Assembly: GCF_027943255.1 (NCBI RefSeq) | Contig: NC_072895.1 | Span: 45,730,001 to 45,794,000 of the forward strand | DNA from: Anastrepha obliqua | Taxonomy: Eukaryota > Arthropoda > Insecta > Diptera > Tephritidae | DNA length: 64,000 nucleotides | Direction of reading: 5' to 3' | In this document: piece by piece, positions 34,466 through 46,383 of the stretch | Layout: each line of letters opens with the position of its first letter | Numbering within the stretch: position 1 is the stretch's first letter | Notes under the pieces: generated by a model | Database searches by the model: none | Told to the model about the DNA's origin: nothing | The model's input: the letters and a program-made list of their open reading frames with translations, nothing else | Made by a program: the position numbers and the translations under genes

Positions 34466-35002
34466 TTGGCAACTACCTATGTACGGAGGGTTATGAAAGT
34501 GAAGCAAAATGCATCCCACGCTAGATCAAAAAGGTGGGCTCCTAATAGATTTAAAAAAAGGGAAGAAGGTGACTCTACTCATTACCAGAAAGCCTTCGAA
34601 AAGGCGCTGGAAGGCATTGCAACGGTTCAACTGAAAACCCACACTGTAACATTACAATGCAAAGGTCTCATATCCGACTTAAACACAACTGAGGAGCTAC
34701 TCGAAGGAATCACAGAGCAGGCACAAGTGAGAAAGCCGGATAAAACAGCCATCAAAAGGGTCCGCACTTCATTTGGAGACACTCAAACTGTCTACATCGC
34801 ACTCCAGGCTGAAGATGCTAAGAAGATACTAGCGCTTGGATCTCTCAAGGTGGTCTGGGTACGGTCTCAGCTGACGGAGGTTATATCACCAAAAAGGTGT
34901 TTTAAATGTTGCAGCGGGGCTGAAGTTGGCCGTACAAAAAACAGAAGCGACCCTCGTAACTGCGCGAAGAAAAAAAGAGTTCATGAAATTGCGAAAAGGT
35001 GA
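34466..35002 (+). pseudogene. R1-like LINE ORF1 (gag-like), C-terminal part
   Basis: A 178-codon frame encodes a Lys/Arg-rich start, then THYQKAFEKALEGIATVQLK, a region ending RVRTSFGDTQTVYIALQAED and AKKILALGSLKVVWVRSQLT, and EVISPKRCFKC. R1-clade gag-like ORF1 proteins have the same order: ....R....GTQ.A...L...DA..L...G.I.VGWV.C.V.E.....RCF.C before CCHC knuckles. Here the first knuckle is damaged: CFKCCSGAEVGRTKNRSD lacks the His and last Cys in place. The N-terminus is probably missing, and the start Met is arbitrary. The usual second ORF (endonuclease, most of RT) does not follow; instead the RT tail begins about 30 bp later. Confidence 0.78.
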
Positions 35003-35024
35003 CCATGAAATACTGTCGCAAGAG

Positions 35025-36010
35025 GAAATAAAGTATTAGGCGTAATGATTGATGCGCGGCTCTGCTTTAAGCAACATTTAGCAACTGTGGTTTCCAAAGC
35101 AGCGGCAGTCAACGGTGCTCTTACAAGAATTCTTCCAAACATAGGTGGGCCGCAAGGCACCAGAAGGCACCTCCTGGCAAGTGTGGTGGATTTATTCATC
35201 TTATATGCTGCTTCTATATGGGTAGGAGCTAAGCCATCGAATGTTAGACCAGTAACTCAAGTACACCGACGAAATGCACTAAGGATTAAAGCCGACAGCT
35301 GAAGCGAAAGCTGCAGAACATCTGCATTCGTTAGAAAAATAGCAAAGCAGATGGGACTCATCTGTTAACGGACGTTGGACCTATGGACTTATCCCAAAAA
35401 TTAGCCAATGGGTGACCAGAAGGCACGGTGACGTAGACCACTATTTAACCCAAATACTGAGCGGTCACGGATATTTCTTGGAGTACCTCCATCGTTTTCA
35501 CATGGAGGACCTTTCGTTCTGTCTAAGCTGCACCAAATCAATAGAAAGCGCGGAGCACGTGTTCTTCTACTGCGATCGTTTCAACGAAGAACGCCGAATG
35601 CTTGAGTTAGTCTTTGGCTTTGGCTTAATCAATAACATGTGTACATCACATGACTATTGGAACGCAGTTAGAAGTTTTGCAAAGAGCATAATGCTTCACC
35701 TGCAACGCGCGGAGTGGCTCCGCAAAACGCAGAGAAAAACAAATCAATCCTCGATAGGAGGTGGACTGTCTACGAACTGTCAACAAATAACAGACGGTCG
35801 AGTCATGTGCTCACAACGGCATAAGACGGTATAATATAACCGCATTTTAAACCCTCCTCACACACCACAAACAAAAAGGGGCTATGCTAGCTTGGCCATG
35901 CCACTCGTATATCGAAGACACTCCAGCAAGGCGAACCTGCGAAACGGTACCCCAAAAAGGAATACGAGGAAGGGGGAAAAATTGTGGTTTCTTAAGTAAT
36001 TCCCAGAATC
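35025..36010 (+). pseudogene. R1-like LINE ORF2: RT tail, C-terminal zinc motif and 3' UTR
   Basis: Starting at about 35030 the plus strand reads NKVLGVMIDARLCFKQHLAT, VVSKAAAVNGALTRILPNIG then LYAASIWVGA (the thumb region after RT). A frame-broken middle holds RRNALRIKADS. From about 35375 to 35834 comes TLDLWTYPKISQWVTRRHGD, VDHYLTQILSGHGYFLEYLH, RFHMEDLSFCLSCTKSIESA and EHVFFYCDRFNEERRMLELV. FCLSC..(8)..H..(4)..C is the R1-clade C-terminal Cys2-His-Cys motif and is intact. A GC-richer 3' UTR extends to about 36010. The endonuclease and polymerase core are absent, so ORF1 and the RT tail have been brought together by an internal deletion of several kb. Confidence 0.87.
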
Positions 36011-36419
36011 TAGTGGTTGGGTATTGATTTTTAACTACCACTAACCATTTTTAGTAAAGAGTAATTACTGATTACTGCTATTTGTTATGCAGTGTGCCCA
36101 TCTATGCCTATCAGAACACTCTGTGGAGGTCAAGATTTTTACTTGTTAAGATTCGACTTGCTGAGAAATCGCTATAAAATGCCTTAATGAATCAAACTTA
36201 TATAATATTTATGCAGCTTTATTTAAAATCTGGAAACGGAAGTGAAACGCGATATTATCTAAAATTCTTGCTTGATAGCCTACGGTTCTGAGAGATTTTT
36301 CTCTTGAGGACGAAACATGGGACAAATATTGCTGGCATGATATTGGAATCAATCACTAGACAACATAAGTTAAAAAAAATCGAATGGGTGGTGATACCAT
36401 GGAAAACTCAGGAGCTATT
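36011..36419. other. No gene recognised
   Basis: AT-rich spacer without motifs. Confidence 0.35.
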
Positions 36420-36560
36420 AATATGAAAGACTATGCAGTGGGACGGCGAATCAGCAAAAGCTAGAGTATAGTAAACACACAACAGCGGAAAACTTATGAG
36501 TTTCAGTGCAAGTGTAAATACTTATGTAGGTCTCCGTATGCAGAGCAATAGTCACTATGC
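36420..36560 (+). repeat. Direct repeat copy 1 (partner 37831-37965)
   Basis: Shares AATATGAAA, a GAAAACTT.TGA.TTTCAGT block, GTAAATACTTA, GT.T.CGTATGCAGAG and GACTATGC-like text with 37831-37965 in the same order and orientation, 1.4 kb apart. Diverged; nature unknown. Confidence 0.6.
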
Positions 36561-37830
36561 CAGCAAACACCATGTCAAATCTTTCAATTTATTACTGACA
36601 TTGAGTATGAATATATGTATGTATGTACATACAGATATGCGTGACTATCGTGATTTTGCTGATATATTTAAAAGAAGAAAATATATTATAATTACAACAC
36701 TAAATATTCTACAAAAGTAAATTATTAATAATGCGAAAAGTCTATACAAATAATAAAAATGAATAAAATGAAAATGTCAAACTTTACTGAAGTGCTGTCA
36801 AAAAGTTCGCAACGTTCTTTATTATCAAAAAAATTTCTATTTTATTTTATTTTGTTGCATATTAAAGCTCTGAGTGGGTTACTTTGCGTGTGCAGTTAGT
36901 GTTTGCAGCAGTTTCATGACAAACGCTTTAATTTACGTATACTAGACTTTGCTAGTAAAAATTATTTTGAAACTAAATTTCCCATTAGATTTGTGCGCAT
37001 GTACATAAATGCATGCATATATTATACAATATTTCAATACTCATTTATTTTCATTGGCTTTTGATAAATAAATATTTGCTAATGATCCCGTGGAGGCCAC
37101 GTTGACAGAACCCTGCGATGGCGCATTTGCCACATAAAGGTTGTATTTGACCGCAAATAAATTTCAATTAATTTTGGATATTTAATTTAGCAATTGAAAA
37201 CCACAGTTTGTTACTTTTACGGTACTTTTGCCCACTAGCTGACTGCAGTGATTACTTAACTTCAAATTGCCCATTTTATATATGCGATTATATTTTTTTT
37301 TATTTTTTTCTTTTGCTCTATTTCTAATGGTTTTAAATTTATTTTCAAATATGACTATTAGCCTTGTTGCAGTTAAAAGCGCTGGCCCCACCGACCCCGC
37401 CGACACCAAAAGGTCGCCATTTCACGTACGCAAACAAATATATTTCATTTGATTTTCTATCCGTGTTGCTGGTATTTGGTTTGCACGAATATTTAATTTA
37501 TTTGCCACATTTGTATATATTTTTTGTTTAATAAAACGAATTGAGATGGAATAAAGAGAAAAAAACCTGGACTGGTGTTTCTTCTATACTAAATCTAGCA
37601 AGGCGTGTCTATATTTTAAAAATACGAGTACTGTAAAAAAATTAGCGAAATTAGAGAAATTAACGAATAGTGCAGAAATATGGTTACCAATCCATTTATT
37701 GAGAGAGGAGAACATACTATAAAGGCAATTTAGAAATAAGGATAAAGATCAATGTAAGAAATACTGGTAAATTACACAGGGTGTTACAATTCAGACAGTC
37801 GAAATAATTCTTATATTCCTATCGGTTTTT
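36561..37830. other. No gene recognised
   Basis: AT-rich unique sequence, with a slightly GC-richer patch at 37085-37135. The frames at 37182-37452 overlap on both strands without motif. Confidence 0.35.
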
Positions 37831-37965
37831 AATATGAAAAAATATGTAGATGGACAATAGACCAGCAACAGCTCGAATATACTAAATACATCAGCTGAAA
37901 ACTTCTGAATTTCAGTACATGAGTAAATACTTAGGTGTGCGTATGCAGAGTAAAAGTGACTATGC
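37831..37965 (+). repeat. Direct repeat copy 2 (partner 36420-36560)
   Basis: See the partner. About 140 bp further on, a block at 38105-38155 (CACTTGAAAC, AAATTCAGTGGGCTATA) resembles 46608-46645, so this copy may belong to a longer dispersed family that also includes 46384-46645. Confidence 0.55.
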
Positions 37966-38359
37966 AAATTTCAAGCGTCTACATTGCCTTCGTTTATGGC
38001 AATGCCCTTTGTTGATAGTTTTTTCCTTCTATCTACTTTGCATGGAGCGAAAGGCGTAACACCTCACCGAAATTAAGAAAAAAAAATTAACGGTATTTTG
38101 TAGTCACTTGAAACTTGCACTTTGTTCAAATAAAATTCAGTGGGCTATAAAACTGCATTACCAAAGTTCTGAGAAGTCTGGTTTAAATGTTGGAAGTTTG
38201 AAACTCTACCTTGTATGGTTCTTATGAGCCATATTTTTTTTCTGAAATAGTAATGCTTTTAGCAACGGGATGTATATGAGAATGAGTGACAAGTACATTT
38301 TTTATGGTTGGGACTAAGCTTTTGAGGAAAACTAATGCTTGCCGCGAGGGTTAATTCTA

Positions 38360-39110
38360 ATGGTTTTCCAATAAGAGGTATTATCCCCCTAAAAGATCAA
38401 TGGTTTCGTAGCTTGTGTGTCACGTAGCGCCATCTTGTTGAAAATAAACGCTGTCCAGATCAATACCATTTTGGCCATAATCATCTCTCGATAGCGCAAT
38501 ACATTCGCCGTAACTGCTGTTCCAGCTTCATTTTCGAAAAAGTAGGGTCCAATGACACTGCCGGACCATAAACCGCACCAAACAGTCACTCGTTGAGGAT
38601 AGAGAGGCTTTTCGACAATAACTCTTGGATTTTCTGAGCTCCAGATCCGACAATTTTGCTTGTTGACGAAGCCACCGAGGTGGAAATGGGCCTCATCACC
38701 CAAGACGATTTTCCGATGGAATTCCGAATCACGTTCATGCTATTCAACGACCCAATCCGCAAAGACACGACGTTGTTGATGATCGGCCGGCTTCAGTTCT
38801 TGTGTTAACTGGACTTTATAAGCCTTAAGACCCAAATCTTTATGCAAAATACGATGTACTGATGTTTGTGGGATGCCTAATTCCAAAGAACGACGAGGAA
38901 TGGACGAACCTGGGTTTTCTTTAACACTTTCGGCTACAACAGCAATATTTTCGGCTGTTCTTGAGCGACGTGCACGGGTTTTATTCTTCACATCACTAAC
39001 TTGTCCCAACAGCTCGAATTTGTTCACGAATTTCTGTATTGCGATCCGACAAGGTGCTTCACGATGACCTAAAAATGTTCGAGTTTTACGTACCGTCTAT
39101 GCCAGGAAAC
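38360..39110 (-). mobile_element. DD41D-type mariner, C-terminus deleted, 5' end lost
   Basis: The minus strand encodes APCRIAIQKFVNKFELLG (about 39065), then RRSRTAENIAVVAESVKENP and RILHKDLGLKAYKVQLTQEL, HQQRRVFADWVVE and a stop. After a frame change it reads GDEAHFHLGGFVNKQNCRIW (first catalytic Asp), PQRVTVWCGLWSGSVIGPYF, FENEAGTAVTANVLRYREMI and finally YFQQDGAT, a stop (TGA for Cys) and the start of the ETIDLL helix. There the protein is joined directly to the terminal repeat (38360: ATGGTTTTCCAATAAGAGGT), with TA outside at 38358-38359. The third catalytic Asp and the C-terminus are therefore deleted; the other terminal repeat was not found. The TIR matches the elements at 54461 and 58551. 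Confidence 0.9.
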
Positions 39111-41064
39111 ATTTGCGTTAAATAGAACCTGAGGTAATACTTAAACATTTAAATTAACAGTGCCAGTTAATAGGACTAGTATAAAACATATAGTAGGACA
39201 CAAAAGATCTTCTAGGACATTACAGATATAAAATTATTATTTATTATTATGATAATGCTGAGTAAGCAAAAACCAGAAAAAAAAGGAACCAGAAAAAATA
39301 AAAAATACTCAGTTTGCCTTAGAGATATCACTTGATATCTACAATAGGGGCAGCAGATTTGAAATGAAGTTAAAGGCATCAATTGTCATGATTGTGAAAC
39401 TAAATTCAAATTAGCCGACCTGTTGACATTAGGTCATCATTCAATCATTCCCTAGCAGAAAAGTAATCTTATGACATTACCAAATGCTATTATTTGATTC
39501 CAATTTTTACATTATTCTCACTTAGAGCAATAAAATCATCACAAGTAATTTTTAAGTAGAAAAGTGCAATAATACTGATGTAAGTGCTTACCAGGCTTTC
39601 AGCAAACTCGGTTGAGTAGTGTTAAGGTGAGACTTGGGGTGATGGAGCTTTTATGCTTACTAATACTGAAAGTAGTATCGTGTACCTAACGTCAAGTTCA
39701 ATGTAATAAATGTGCATAGATGAATGATGATAAGTTTTAATTTAATCACCGCAGGACGCGCCAGGTGATGACATTGATTGATGGGCAACAGTTGGTGTAG
39801 GTCAAATACTTTGAAAAAAAAAAACAACATGCATAGCTATACGTACAAAGATGTGCGCTTGATGTGCAAAAACAGAAATTGTCGCTAGTAAGATGGAAAG
39901 TAGGTATAGTGAGGTAGGCTTAGCAAGCCTACTCCTAATAAAAATAAATCACTGTGTAACTGGGCTTGGCAAATAGAGAAGTATTATATTATGTACGCAA
40001 TTTTCTCATTATCATTTTTTATTCGCATTTTTGCTTTCCATGTCATTTGAATTATCTACTAAGCTTTAATGATAAATGATTTGGAAAAAATTATGGTGAT
40101 GGCAATGTGGGGGCCACACACCTTTATGTAGTTGTAAGCCAATAATGAGTGTATGGATAAATGTAGTAAGAGGATATAAAGTTTAGTAGTAGCGTCATTT
40201 AGTGAGTCATGAGGAGAGAATGGCATCGATGAGTGATAGGTAAAGTGCGATAACTCAACAAAAGGGCATTGTGCACACAACTCTAACCCCAATCTAAGAC
40301 TTTGGCTTATTATGTTCCATGGAAAAGTGGACTTTTCCTTGACCCAATTCGTGAGTAGACGCTGCTGCTTCAAAGGATACCTGCGGAGGCTCAAACAAGG
40401 TAACAGTTCTTACTGCGTTTACTGGGACGGTATACTCCGCATGCTCGTGTTTCCCTAATGTGAGTTGTGTGACGGAAAATATTCGTGCAACATTGCTCCG
40501 CTTGAAGAAAAAGTGTAGCGTTTGACTTGTTGGCCGAGACTATAAAAGAGATGAAGCTTCTCCAAAAATGTAGGCACAGCAGCAGGGGCTAATCGCCTTC
40601 CTTGTATATAAATTTCCAATACTTTAAAGTAGTGGAAATGGAGAGAGGAGATGGAGTAAGCAGGCATATCCTAGTTTAAAACAACCTCTGAAGGGTAGCA
40701 AACTAACACAATGCTTATGAATAAGTAAGAGAGGCTGAATTCTCTTTTAACTGAACTTTATATGCCTGCACACATTTTGAAAAAAAAAAAAATTCGTCAA
40801 CGTTCATTCGGTATTGACGTGTTTTCATCGAACTCCGTGCTTTTTAGTTTTTTATTGTGTAATGTACTTTGTGTAAAAATAAGTAATCTATGTAAATAAT
40901 AAACAAATGTTATAAAGACAGTGACTCCTTTATTAAAATATAAAGCTTAAATTGCATATTTGCTGTAAAATGACATGTGTTTGTGGGCAGAGAGTTGATC
41001 GCAACAAAGTTAACGCCAAAGTTCAAAATAAAGTTATTTGATCATACATATAAATCAGGTTATA
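39111..41064. other. No gene recognised
   Basis: AT-rich to about 40230; 40230-40680 is more GC-balanced unique DNA without recognisable coding signature. An A run sits near 40785. Confidence 0.4.
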
Positions 41065-42233
41065 TCACATTGCCAGCATGGATTTTTCCCCGGCAGATCT
41101 ACCTGCTCTAATCTTGTTTTAGCTACAAATAAAATAATAAGTGCATTTAAAAACTGTTCCCAAAAGGTGGACCACTCAATACTGTAAGTATACCGTAAGT
41201 ATGTATAAGTTGGAACGCAATGGGATTGGAGGAAATCTATTGAAGTTTTTCGCCAGTTTCTTAAAAGGTTGGACCCATTGTGTCTAAAGTCATGGTCTGG
41301 TATACCGCAAGGGACTCATAGCGGACCATTGCTGTTTACTATTTTTGTAAATAACTTACATAAAGATTTCAAGTTTGCAAACTGTTTAATGTTTGCAGAC
41401 GATATAAAACTCATCCAACAGGTACTTAACTTAAAAGATAGTCAAAACTTACCGTCGGATCTGGATGCCTTTCAAACTTGGTGCTCATCAAACCATTTCC
41501 AATATAAGTTTTATTTTAATATATACCAGAAATCCAAATTACTTTTGTGTTAACTACAAATTAAATCACTGTATCCTATATAGGAAGTGGAAAATGAAAG
41601 ATCTTAGTATTATTTTTGATACTAAACTTTCTTTCACTAAACATATTGATTATGTGATATCTAAACCATTTGCAATGGTTGGTTTCATCAGAAGAAATTC
41701 CACTGATTTCAAACACACTCAAACGTTGAAATCTATCTATGTTGCCTTAGTACGATCTCGCATAAAGTACTGTTCATTAATATGGAACCCTTACTATGAG
41801 GTAAATTCGAGGAAATCAGAAAATGTACAAAAGATTTTCAGAAAAAATAACGTTGTTAAAAATGGGCTGGCAAGATTAATCTGCCCCTTATATAAGACGC
41901 CGCAAATTACTTGGCTTACATTCATTACACGATAGACGAATATACTTCTCAATAATCTTTGCTTATAATATCATTAATGGTAATATCGATTGTAAGTAGT
42001 TATTAAGCCAATTTCAAAGCCATATTTCTTTTTATAGTCTAAGAATCAATCGTATGCCTTTAACGAACCTCTTGTGTGATCTGCGCGATTGTGTAACAAT
42101 TATTGGAACATCATTAACTTTAGTGATAATATTGAAACATTTAAGCTTAATCTGTTTACCTTATTTAATTAAATGAATTAGTCTGTAAGAACATTTTCCG
42201 TAGACTGAAGTAATAAATAAATAAATAAATAAA
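41065..42233 (+). mobile_element. CR1-like LINE, 5' truncated, with TAAA tail
   Basis: RT blocks appear in order: HGFFPGRSTCSNLVL in shifted frames (about 41075-41115), a short gap, GGNLLKFFASFLKG, GIPQGTHSGPLLFTIFVNNL (41295-41355), CLMFADDIKLIQQV (41382-41424; FADD catalytic pair intact), DLSIIFDTKLSFTKHIDYVI, FIRRNSTDFKHTQTLKSIYV, ALVRSRIKYCSLIWNPYYEV and ENVQKIF. A shifted C-terminus has LHSLHDRRIYLSI-like text and SLRINRMPLTNLLCDLRDCV. It ends in five TAAA units (about 42209-42233). CR1-type features are VRS.LEY.S.IW.P and the short tail repeat. A deletion lies between about 41115 and 41190, and there are several frameshifts. Clade assignment (CR1/Kiri-like) is inference. Confidence 0.9.
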
Positions 42234-44079
42234 TCTAATTTGGGCTGGCTGTTAATTTTTGGAATAAAACAAACTCCTAGACAACGAGAATTATAGAAGC
42301 TTAATAAAATTATACATATAAAGAGATGATAGCGCTCAAATCCAACTTGCATTTTGTCATACTAAAATTGAAAAAATTGCGTACCCAATTTTTTTAATTC
42401 TGATTAAATATTTTAAAAGTTTGATGAAAATTATGCAAATTTTCAATAAATTTTGAATGAAGTCTGAAATTTGACCTTTTATGGTCTTGAAAGAGTTAAA
42501 TATATTAAAAAAAAAAAATAATTGAATAAAAAATAATAATCAGTAAATAGGCAAAACTTGTTGATATATCGTGCATTTACATTATTTTCGGAGGGATGTT
42601 TTCACTGCCCGGGCTAAAAGTAGCACTTCAACATTTTGCCAGTTTTGACAATTTTTCTCTTTTTTGTTTTGAATGCCAATTCATTTTCTTTTGGTTAAAG
42701 TTTTCATCTCACGAAAAAATATATAATTCTAAGCTTCAAACTTTGTGCAAATATTTAAAAAATCCAAAAATATTTCATCAAAATTTGAAAACTTTTGAGC
42801 AGAATTTTGAAAAAGTTGGGTTTGCTGTTTTATAGTGCATTCAATTAAATTAAAATTTAATTTATTGTATATTCAAATTTAAAGTTACCTACAAAATTTT
42901 CGTTGATTTTTTATAATTTTTTCCTGGACGTTATTGCGCATTTTCTTCATATATCGAATGAACTCAATTTTTTGTGTTCGGAGAAAATGTGCAAGAGCGT
43001 CAGCAAAATAAATTGTCAAAAATCAGTCACTTTAATCTTGCTCCTCTCTATGCAAAATTCGTTGATATTTTTTTTTAATTTGCACCAAGTTTTTATACAA
43101 TTTTATGTAGGATTTATGTAGTTTTTGTAGGATAATGAACCATGTTTTTATAGAAAAATTCTAAAATTAATTGAGTAACAAATAACTGATCACAACTTGT
43201 CAATTAGACCTCGTGTTATTTAACGCAGTGTATGTATATTTTAAAACTTAACTAACCAGTAAATTTATTAAGCAAAGTACTGCTGTGGTTAGAGCAAATA
43301 AAAAATGCGGAAATGCAAATATATGCCAGACTTAAGCCAATTACTTGTAAATAATAATAACTGTAATATATCCCGTTTGAACCTCCCGCTACAGCTGTGC
43401 ATAGAGGTCTAGCATGCCAAGTATACCTCACGTCGTTCTGTGGTCGTTTTGTGGTTTTTCTATGCGCGGTTTGTTTGATTAATTTTCCCAGCGTGCATAT
43501 TTAGATTTCAGGATTTAATTTTGTATTGTACGTTTTTTATTAAACTTTTATTTTTTAAGAGAATTATAAAAAGTATATTTTTTAGTTGTAATTTTTTTGT
43601 GAAAAAACTAGCTGATTTGTCATTTACGTCAAGTTGCTTACGCCCTTCTGATTATTTCCATGGCGGACGTCTACTACCCCTTTACTTCAATTACCCATTT
43701 TTATATGTATTTATTTATTTACAAGAAATATGATTGTGATTATACATATATATAACATTTACACTTTTGTATAGGATTTCATCAATCTTTGCGGGTGGGA
43801 AATTCACATGAAAATGCCATCACATTCCTACTTTTTCTTGCGTTCGTGATACCTACTTTTTTCTCAAGCACATTTTCCCTTCTTCGAAGTTCAGTTGTGA
43901 TAAGAAAACAGAGAAAAGAAAAATAATTTTCTTTTAGAATTTTTATTGATGGGAGCAAAAGTAACAGTACAAAATTTATATTCAGAATCGGGCTGCATTT
44001 TTTTTTTCAACGCAAGTTTTTATGAATCAACTCTTCTATTCTTAATTAAAAAACTATATTTATTCGGCAGTGTATTTCT
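42234..44079. other. No gene recognised
   Basis: AT-rich with many T runs; frames at 42596-42835, 42903-43121 and 43521-43733 are low-complexity and lack motifs. Confidence 0.4.
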
Positions 44080-44600
44080 TCGGCACGATTTAATGACTTA
44101 ACTTTAACTTAAGTGCGACCCATATTCCGTTCGGGTCACGTTTGTCTACTGATAGCGCAGGTGTTTAACTGTTTCCAGTTGGAATTTGCAACACGAATGG
44201 TGCGTTTGTCTATTACGAGTAAAAGTTTACATGTTGCCAAGGGCATGGACATGCCGACCTTGTCTTGACTAATTTGGAGCGAGTATCCCACTTCAGCTAA
44301 CTCATCTGAGTTACAGCTACCTTTAATGTTGGTTTGTCCAGGCACTCAGAGTAGATTAATAGAAAAACACTGTGCAAGTATTTTTAATAATTTGTAAAAT
44401 TGCTTTACTGGCTTAGACGAGTGTTTACTTGATATAAGTGATTTCAAATCAGCCTGACTATCGGAGTAAATGAAAATTTCTCTAGCGGTAACTGCGCCTA
44501 AAATGCTTTCTGTGATTGCCAAGTCATCACTATAAAAAGTATTCAATGCTTTTATATTCAGTATATCTCTAGAGTCAAAGGTTGATTAATTATCGATAAG
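44080..44600 (-). pseudogene. LINE RNase H and linker relic
   Basis: The minus strand reads NTFYSDDLAITESILGAV (about 44546), REIFIYSDSQADLKSLISSK (SDSQA Asp block), KQFYKLLKILAQCFSINLL and a stop. In an adjoining frame follow PGQTNIKGSCNSDELAEVGY (the PGH.NI.GN..ADELA block with His replaced by Gln) and DKVGMSMPLATCKLLL, then ISRQTWPERNMGRT. The last parts are the typical spacer after RNase H in LINEs of this type. Catalytic Glu is replaced by Asp (SDDLAI for QAE.LAI). One stop and one frame change separate the two halves. Confidence 0.85.
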
Positions 44601-44952
44601 AAGTGTTTGAAAGCCAAAGCGAATATCTAATGGTTCTTTTGTTTTGTAAGACCTTGAGAATTAAAAATGATGGTAAATAAACGAATAGTGTTGGTTGTTA
44701 TGATTTCATGATATTTAATTGTTTGAATATCGGCATATATTCGCCACGGCTACGAGTTACATCCATTCGATCAGTTTTTTTTTTTCAAAATAAATTTCCA
44801 CACTTTGGAAGCATTGTTCTGGCGTTAAACGGCTCTTGATAACTTGCTAAGCCTTATTAAATACTATAGGAATCTGAACACGGTGTGCTATTCTCAGGTG
44901 TAAACTATTGTTGTCGATATCAATAGTTCCCAACTCCTTATATACTATGTTA
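44601..44952. other. Spacer
   Basis: AT-rich, no recognised feature; ends in the TA duplicated by the next element. Confidence 0.35.
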
Positions 44953-45677
44953 GTCCGGTCAATTTAGACATTCGAATCTATTAAAATTCATAGCAAGCTG
45001 AAAATGAATGAAATTGTTCAAAACATATGTAAAAACAAAATTTTAAAGCTCAATCGATCCGGCCGGGGGGAAAAAATAGACTCGGGGTCAAAGGTTAAAA
45101 AATTGGTTTTTCGTGAATTTCTCGGAAACGGTCAGATTTATCGCAAAATTAACTCAGACAAAAATTGTAGATCATAAAGTTATCTACGAAAAAGGTATCA
45201 ATGATTTTCCCCTAAACACCACCGTTTCTAAGATATAACGAAGTAAAGAGTTGCAAGTGTAATAATATGCATAAGCGCGCCACGTATATACATTTTTGTA
45301 GCTGTAATATAAGTAAACCCCCTTTCCTATCGGTGATTTTAACTGAAATTTAAAATATAAAACATACTCATAAGTATAATTCTCAGAATATTAGGTATAA
45401 TGAAACCCCTGTCTTATATTTTATATGCTAGTGTAACCTTGAAACGACAGCTGTCCATCTGTTAAATTGTGTGCGTGGCTACGATGATGAAAGCTATGAA
45501 GACAAAAAACCCATTTTTTTTAACCTTTGACTTCGAGTAAATATTTTCCCCTCGACCGGATCGATTGGGAACTTTAAAATTTTATTTCTACATGTGTTTT
45601 CAACAATTTCATCCATTTTCTGCTTGTTATGAATTTTAGAAGCTTCACCCTTACGTTTTGGCCTAATTTGACCGGAC
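44953..45677. mobile_element. 725-bp foldback element with about 165-bp arms
   Basis: The left end GTCCGGTCAATTTAGAC and the right end (reverse complement) GTCCGGTCAAATTAGGC are both bordered by TA (44951-44952 and 45678-45679). The arms stay alignable for about 165 bp, sharing AAAATTCATA.CAAGC.GAAAATG, AATCGATCCGG, GTCAAAGGTTAAAAAA and similar blocks. The centre holds a smaller inverted pair (GAAACGGTCAGAT.. and ..ACCACCGTTTCTAAGAT). No transposase is present. A TA target duplication fits Tc1/mariner-type origin, but the family is not identified. Confidence 0.88.
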
Positions 45678-46383
45678 TATGTTTTAAAAATCTGTATATT
45701 GGATTACGAATAAGCTGGAATTGCCCTTCATACATTTGTGGTAGTACACGTATAGGCGTCTATGTCTATTATAGACACGTCCAAACGTCCACATCGTTAT
45801 CGTGAAATTTGCATGCCTTGGCCGATACTATTTTATATTGTTTGGAGCATAATTTTTCGACCAATGACTGTATTTTTTAATTTTTTTGTTTTGTTAAATG
45901 TGACGAAAAGGGGCTTCCTTTACGGCATCCAAGTTTCGGTAGTGTTTCCAACCGCAAAACCGTTCTCCATCTCTGGTGCGCGCATATTTTATCTTCATTA
46001 GCACCATGAAGCTGTTACAAAAACGATTCCACATCGGTTAATTGTCATATTCTATTTTAGTTACACTTATTTTTATACCCCACGCATACTGATGAAGTTA
46101 ATAATAGCAATTCTAATTAATGCCAAGAGCAGGGCGCCTTTCGTTTGAACGTCATTGATGCGAGCTGTCATTGCCACCACACGAGCAACAGATAGTTTAT
46201 CAATAAGTCGCTCTACGTAGATTCGTTTGCTAAAGCAACTTATAAATTTAAGAAGGAATTTTCTGCTATTCGAGTGAGTGTAAATGTTTATTTTTCAGAT
46301 AATTGGATATGTGTTCGTAAATTTTAGTTGATTGCTTTCTATCTGCAAATCGCGGATGCATTCCATTACTCAACGGCTGGTTA
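45678..46383. other. No gene recognised
   Basis: Mixed-composition unique sequence; the frame at 45762-46001 is hydrophobic without known domain. Confidence 0.35.
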
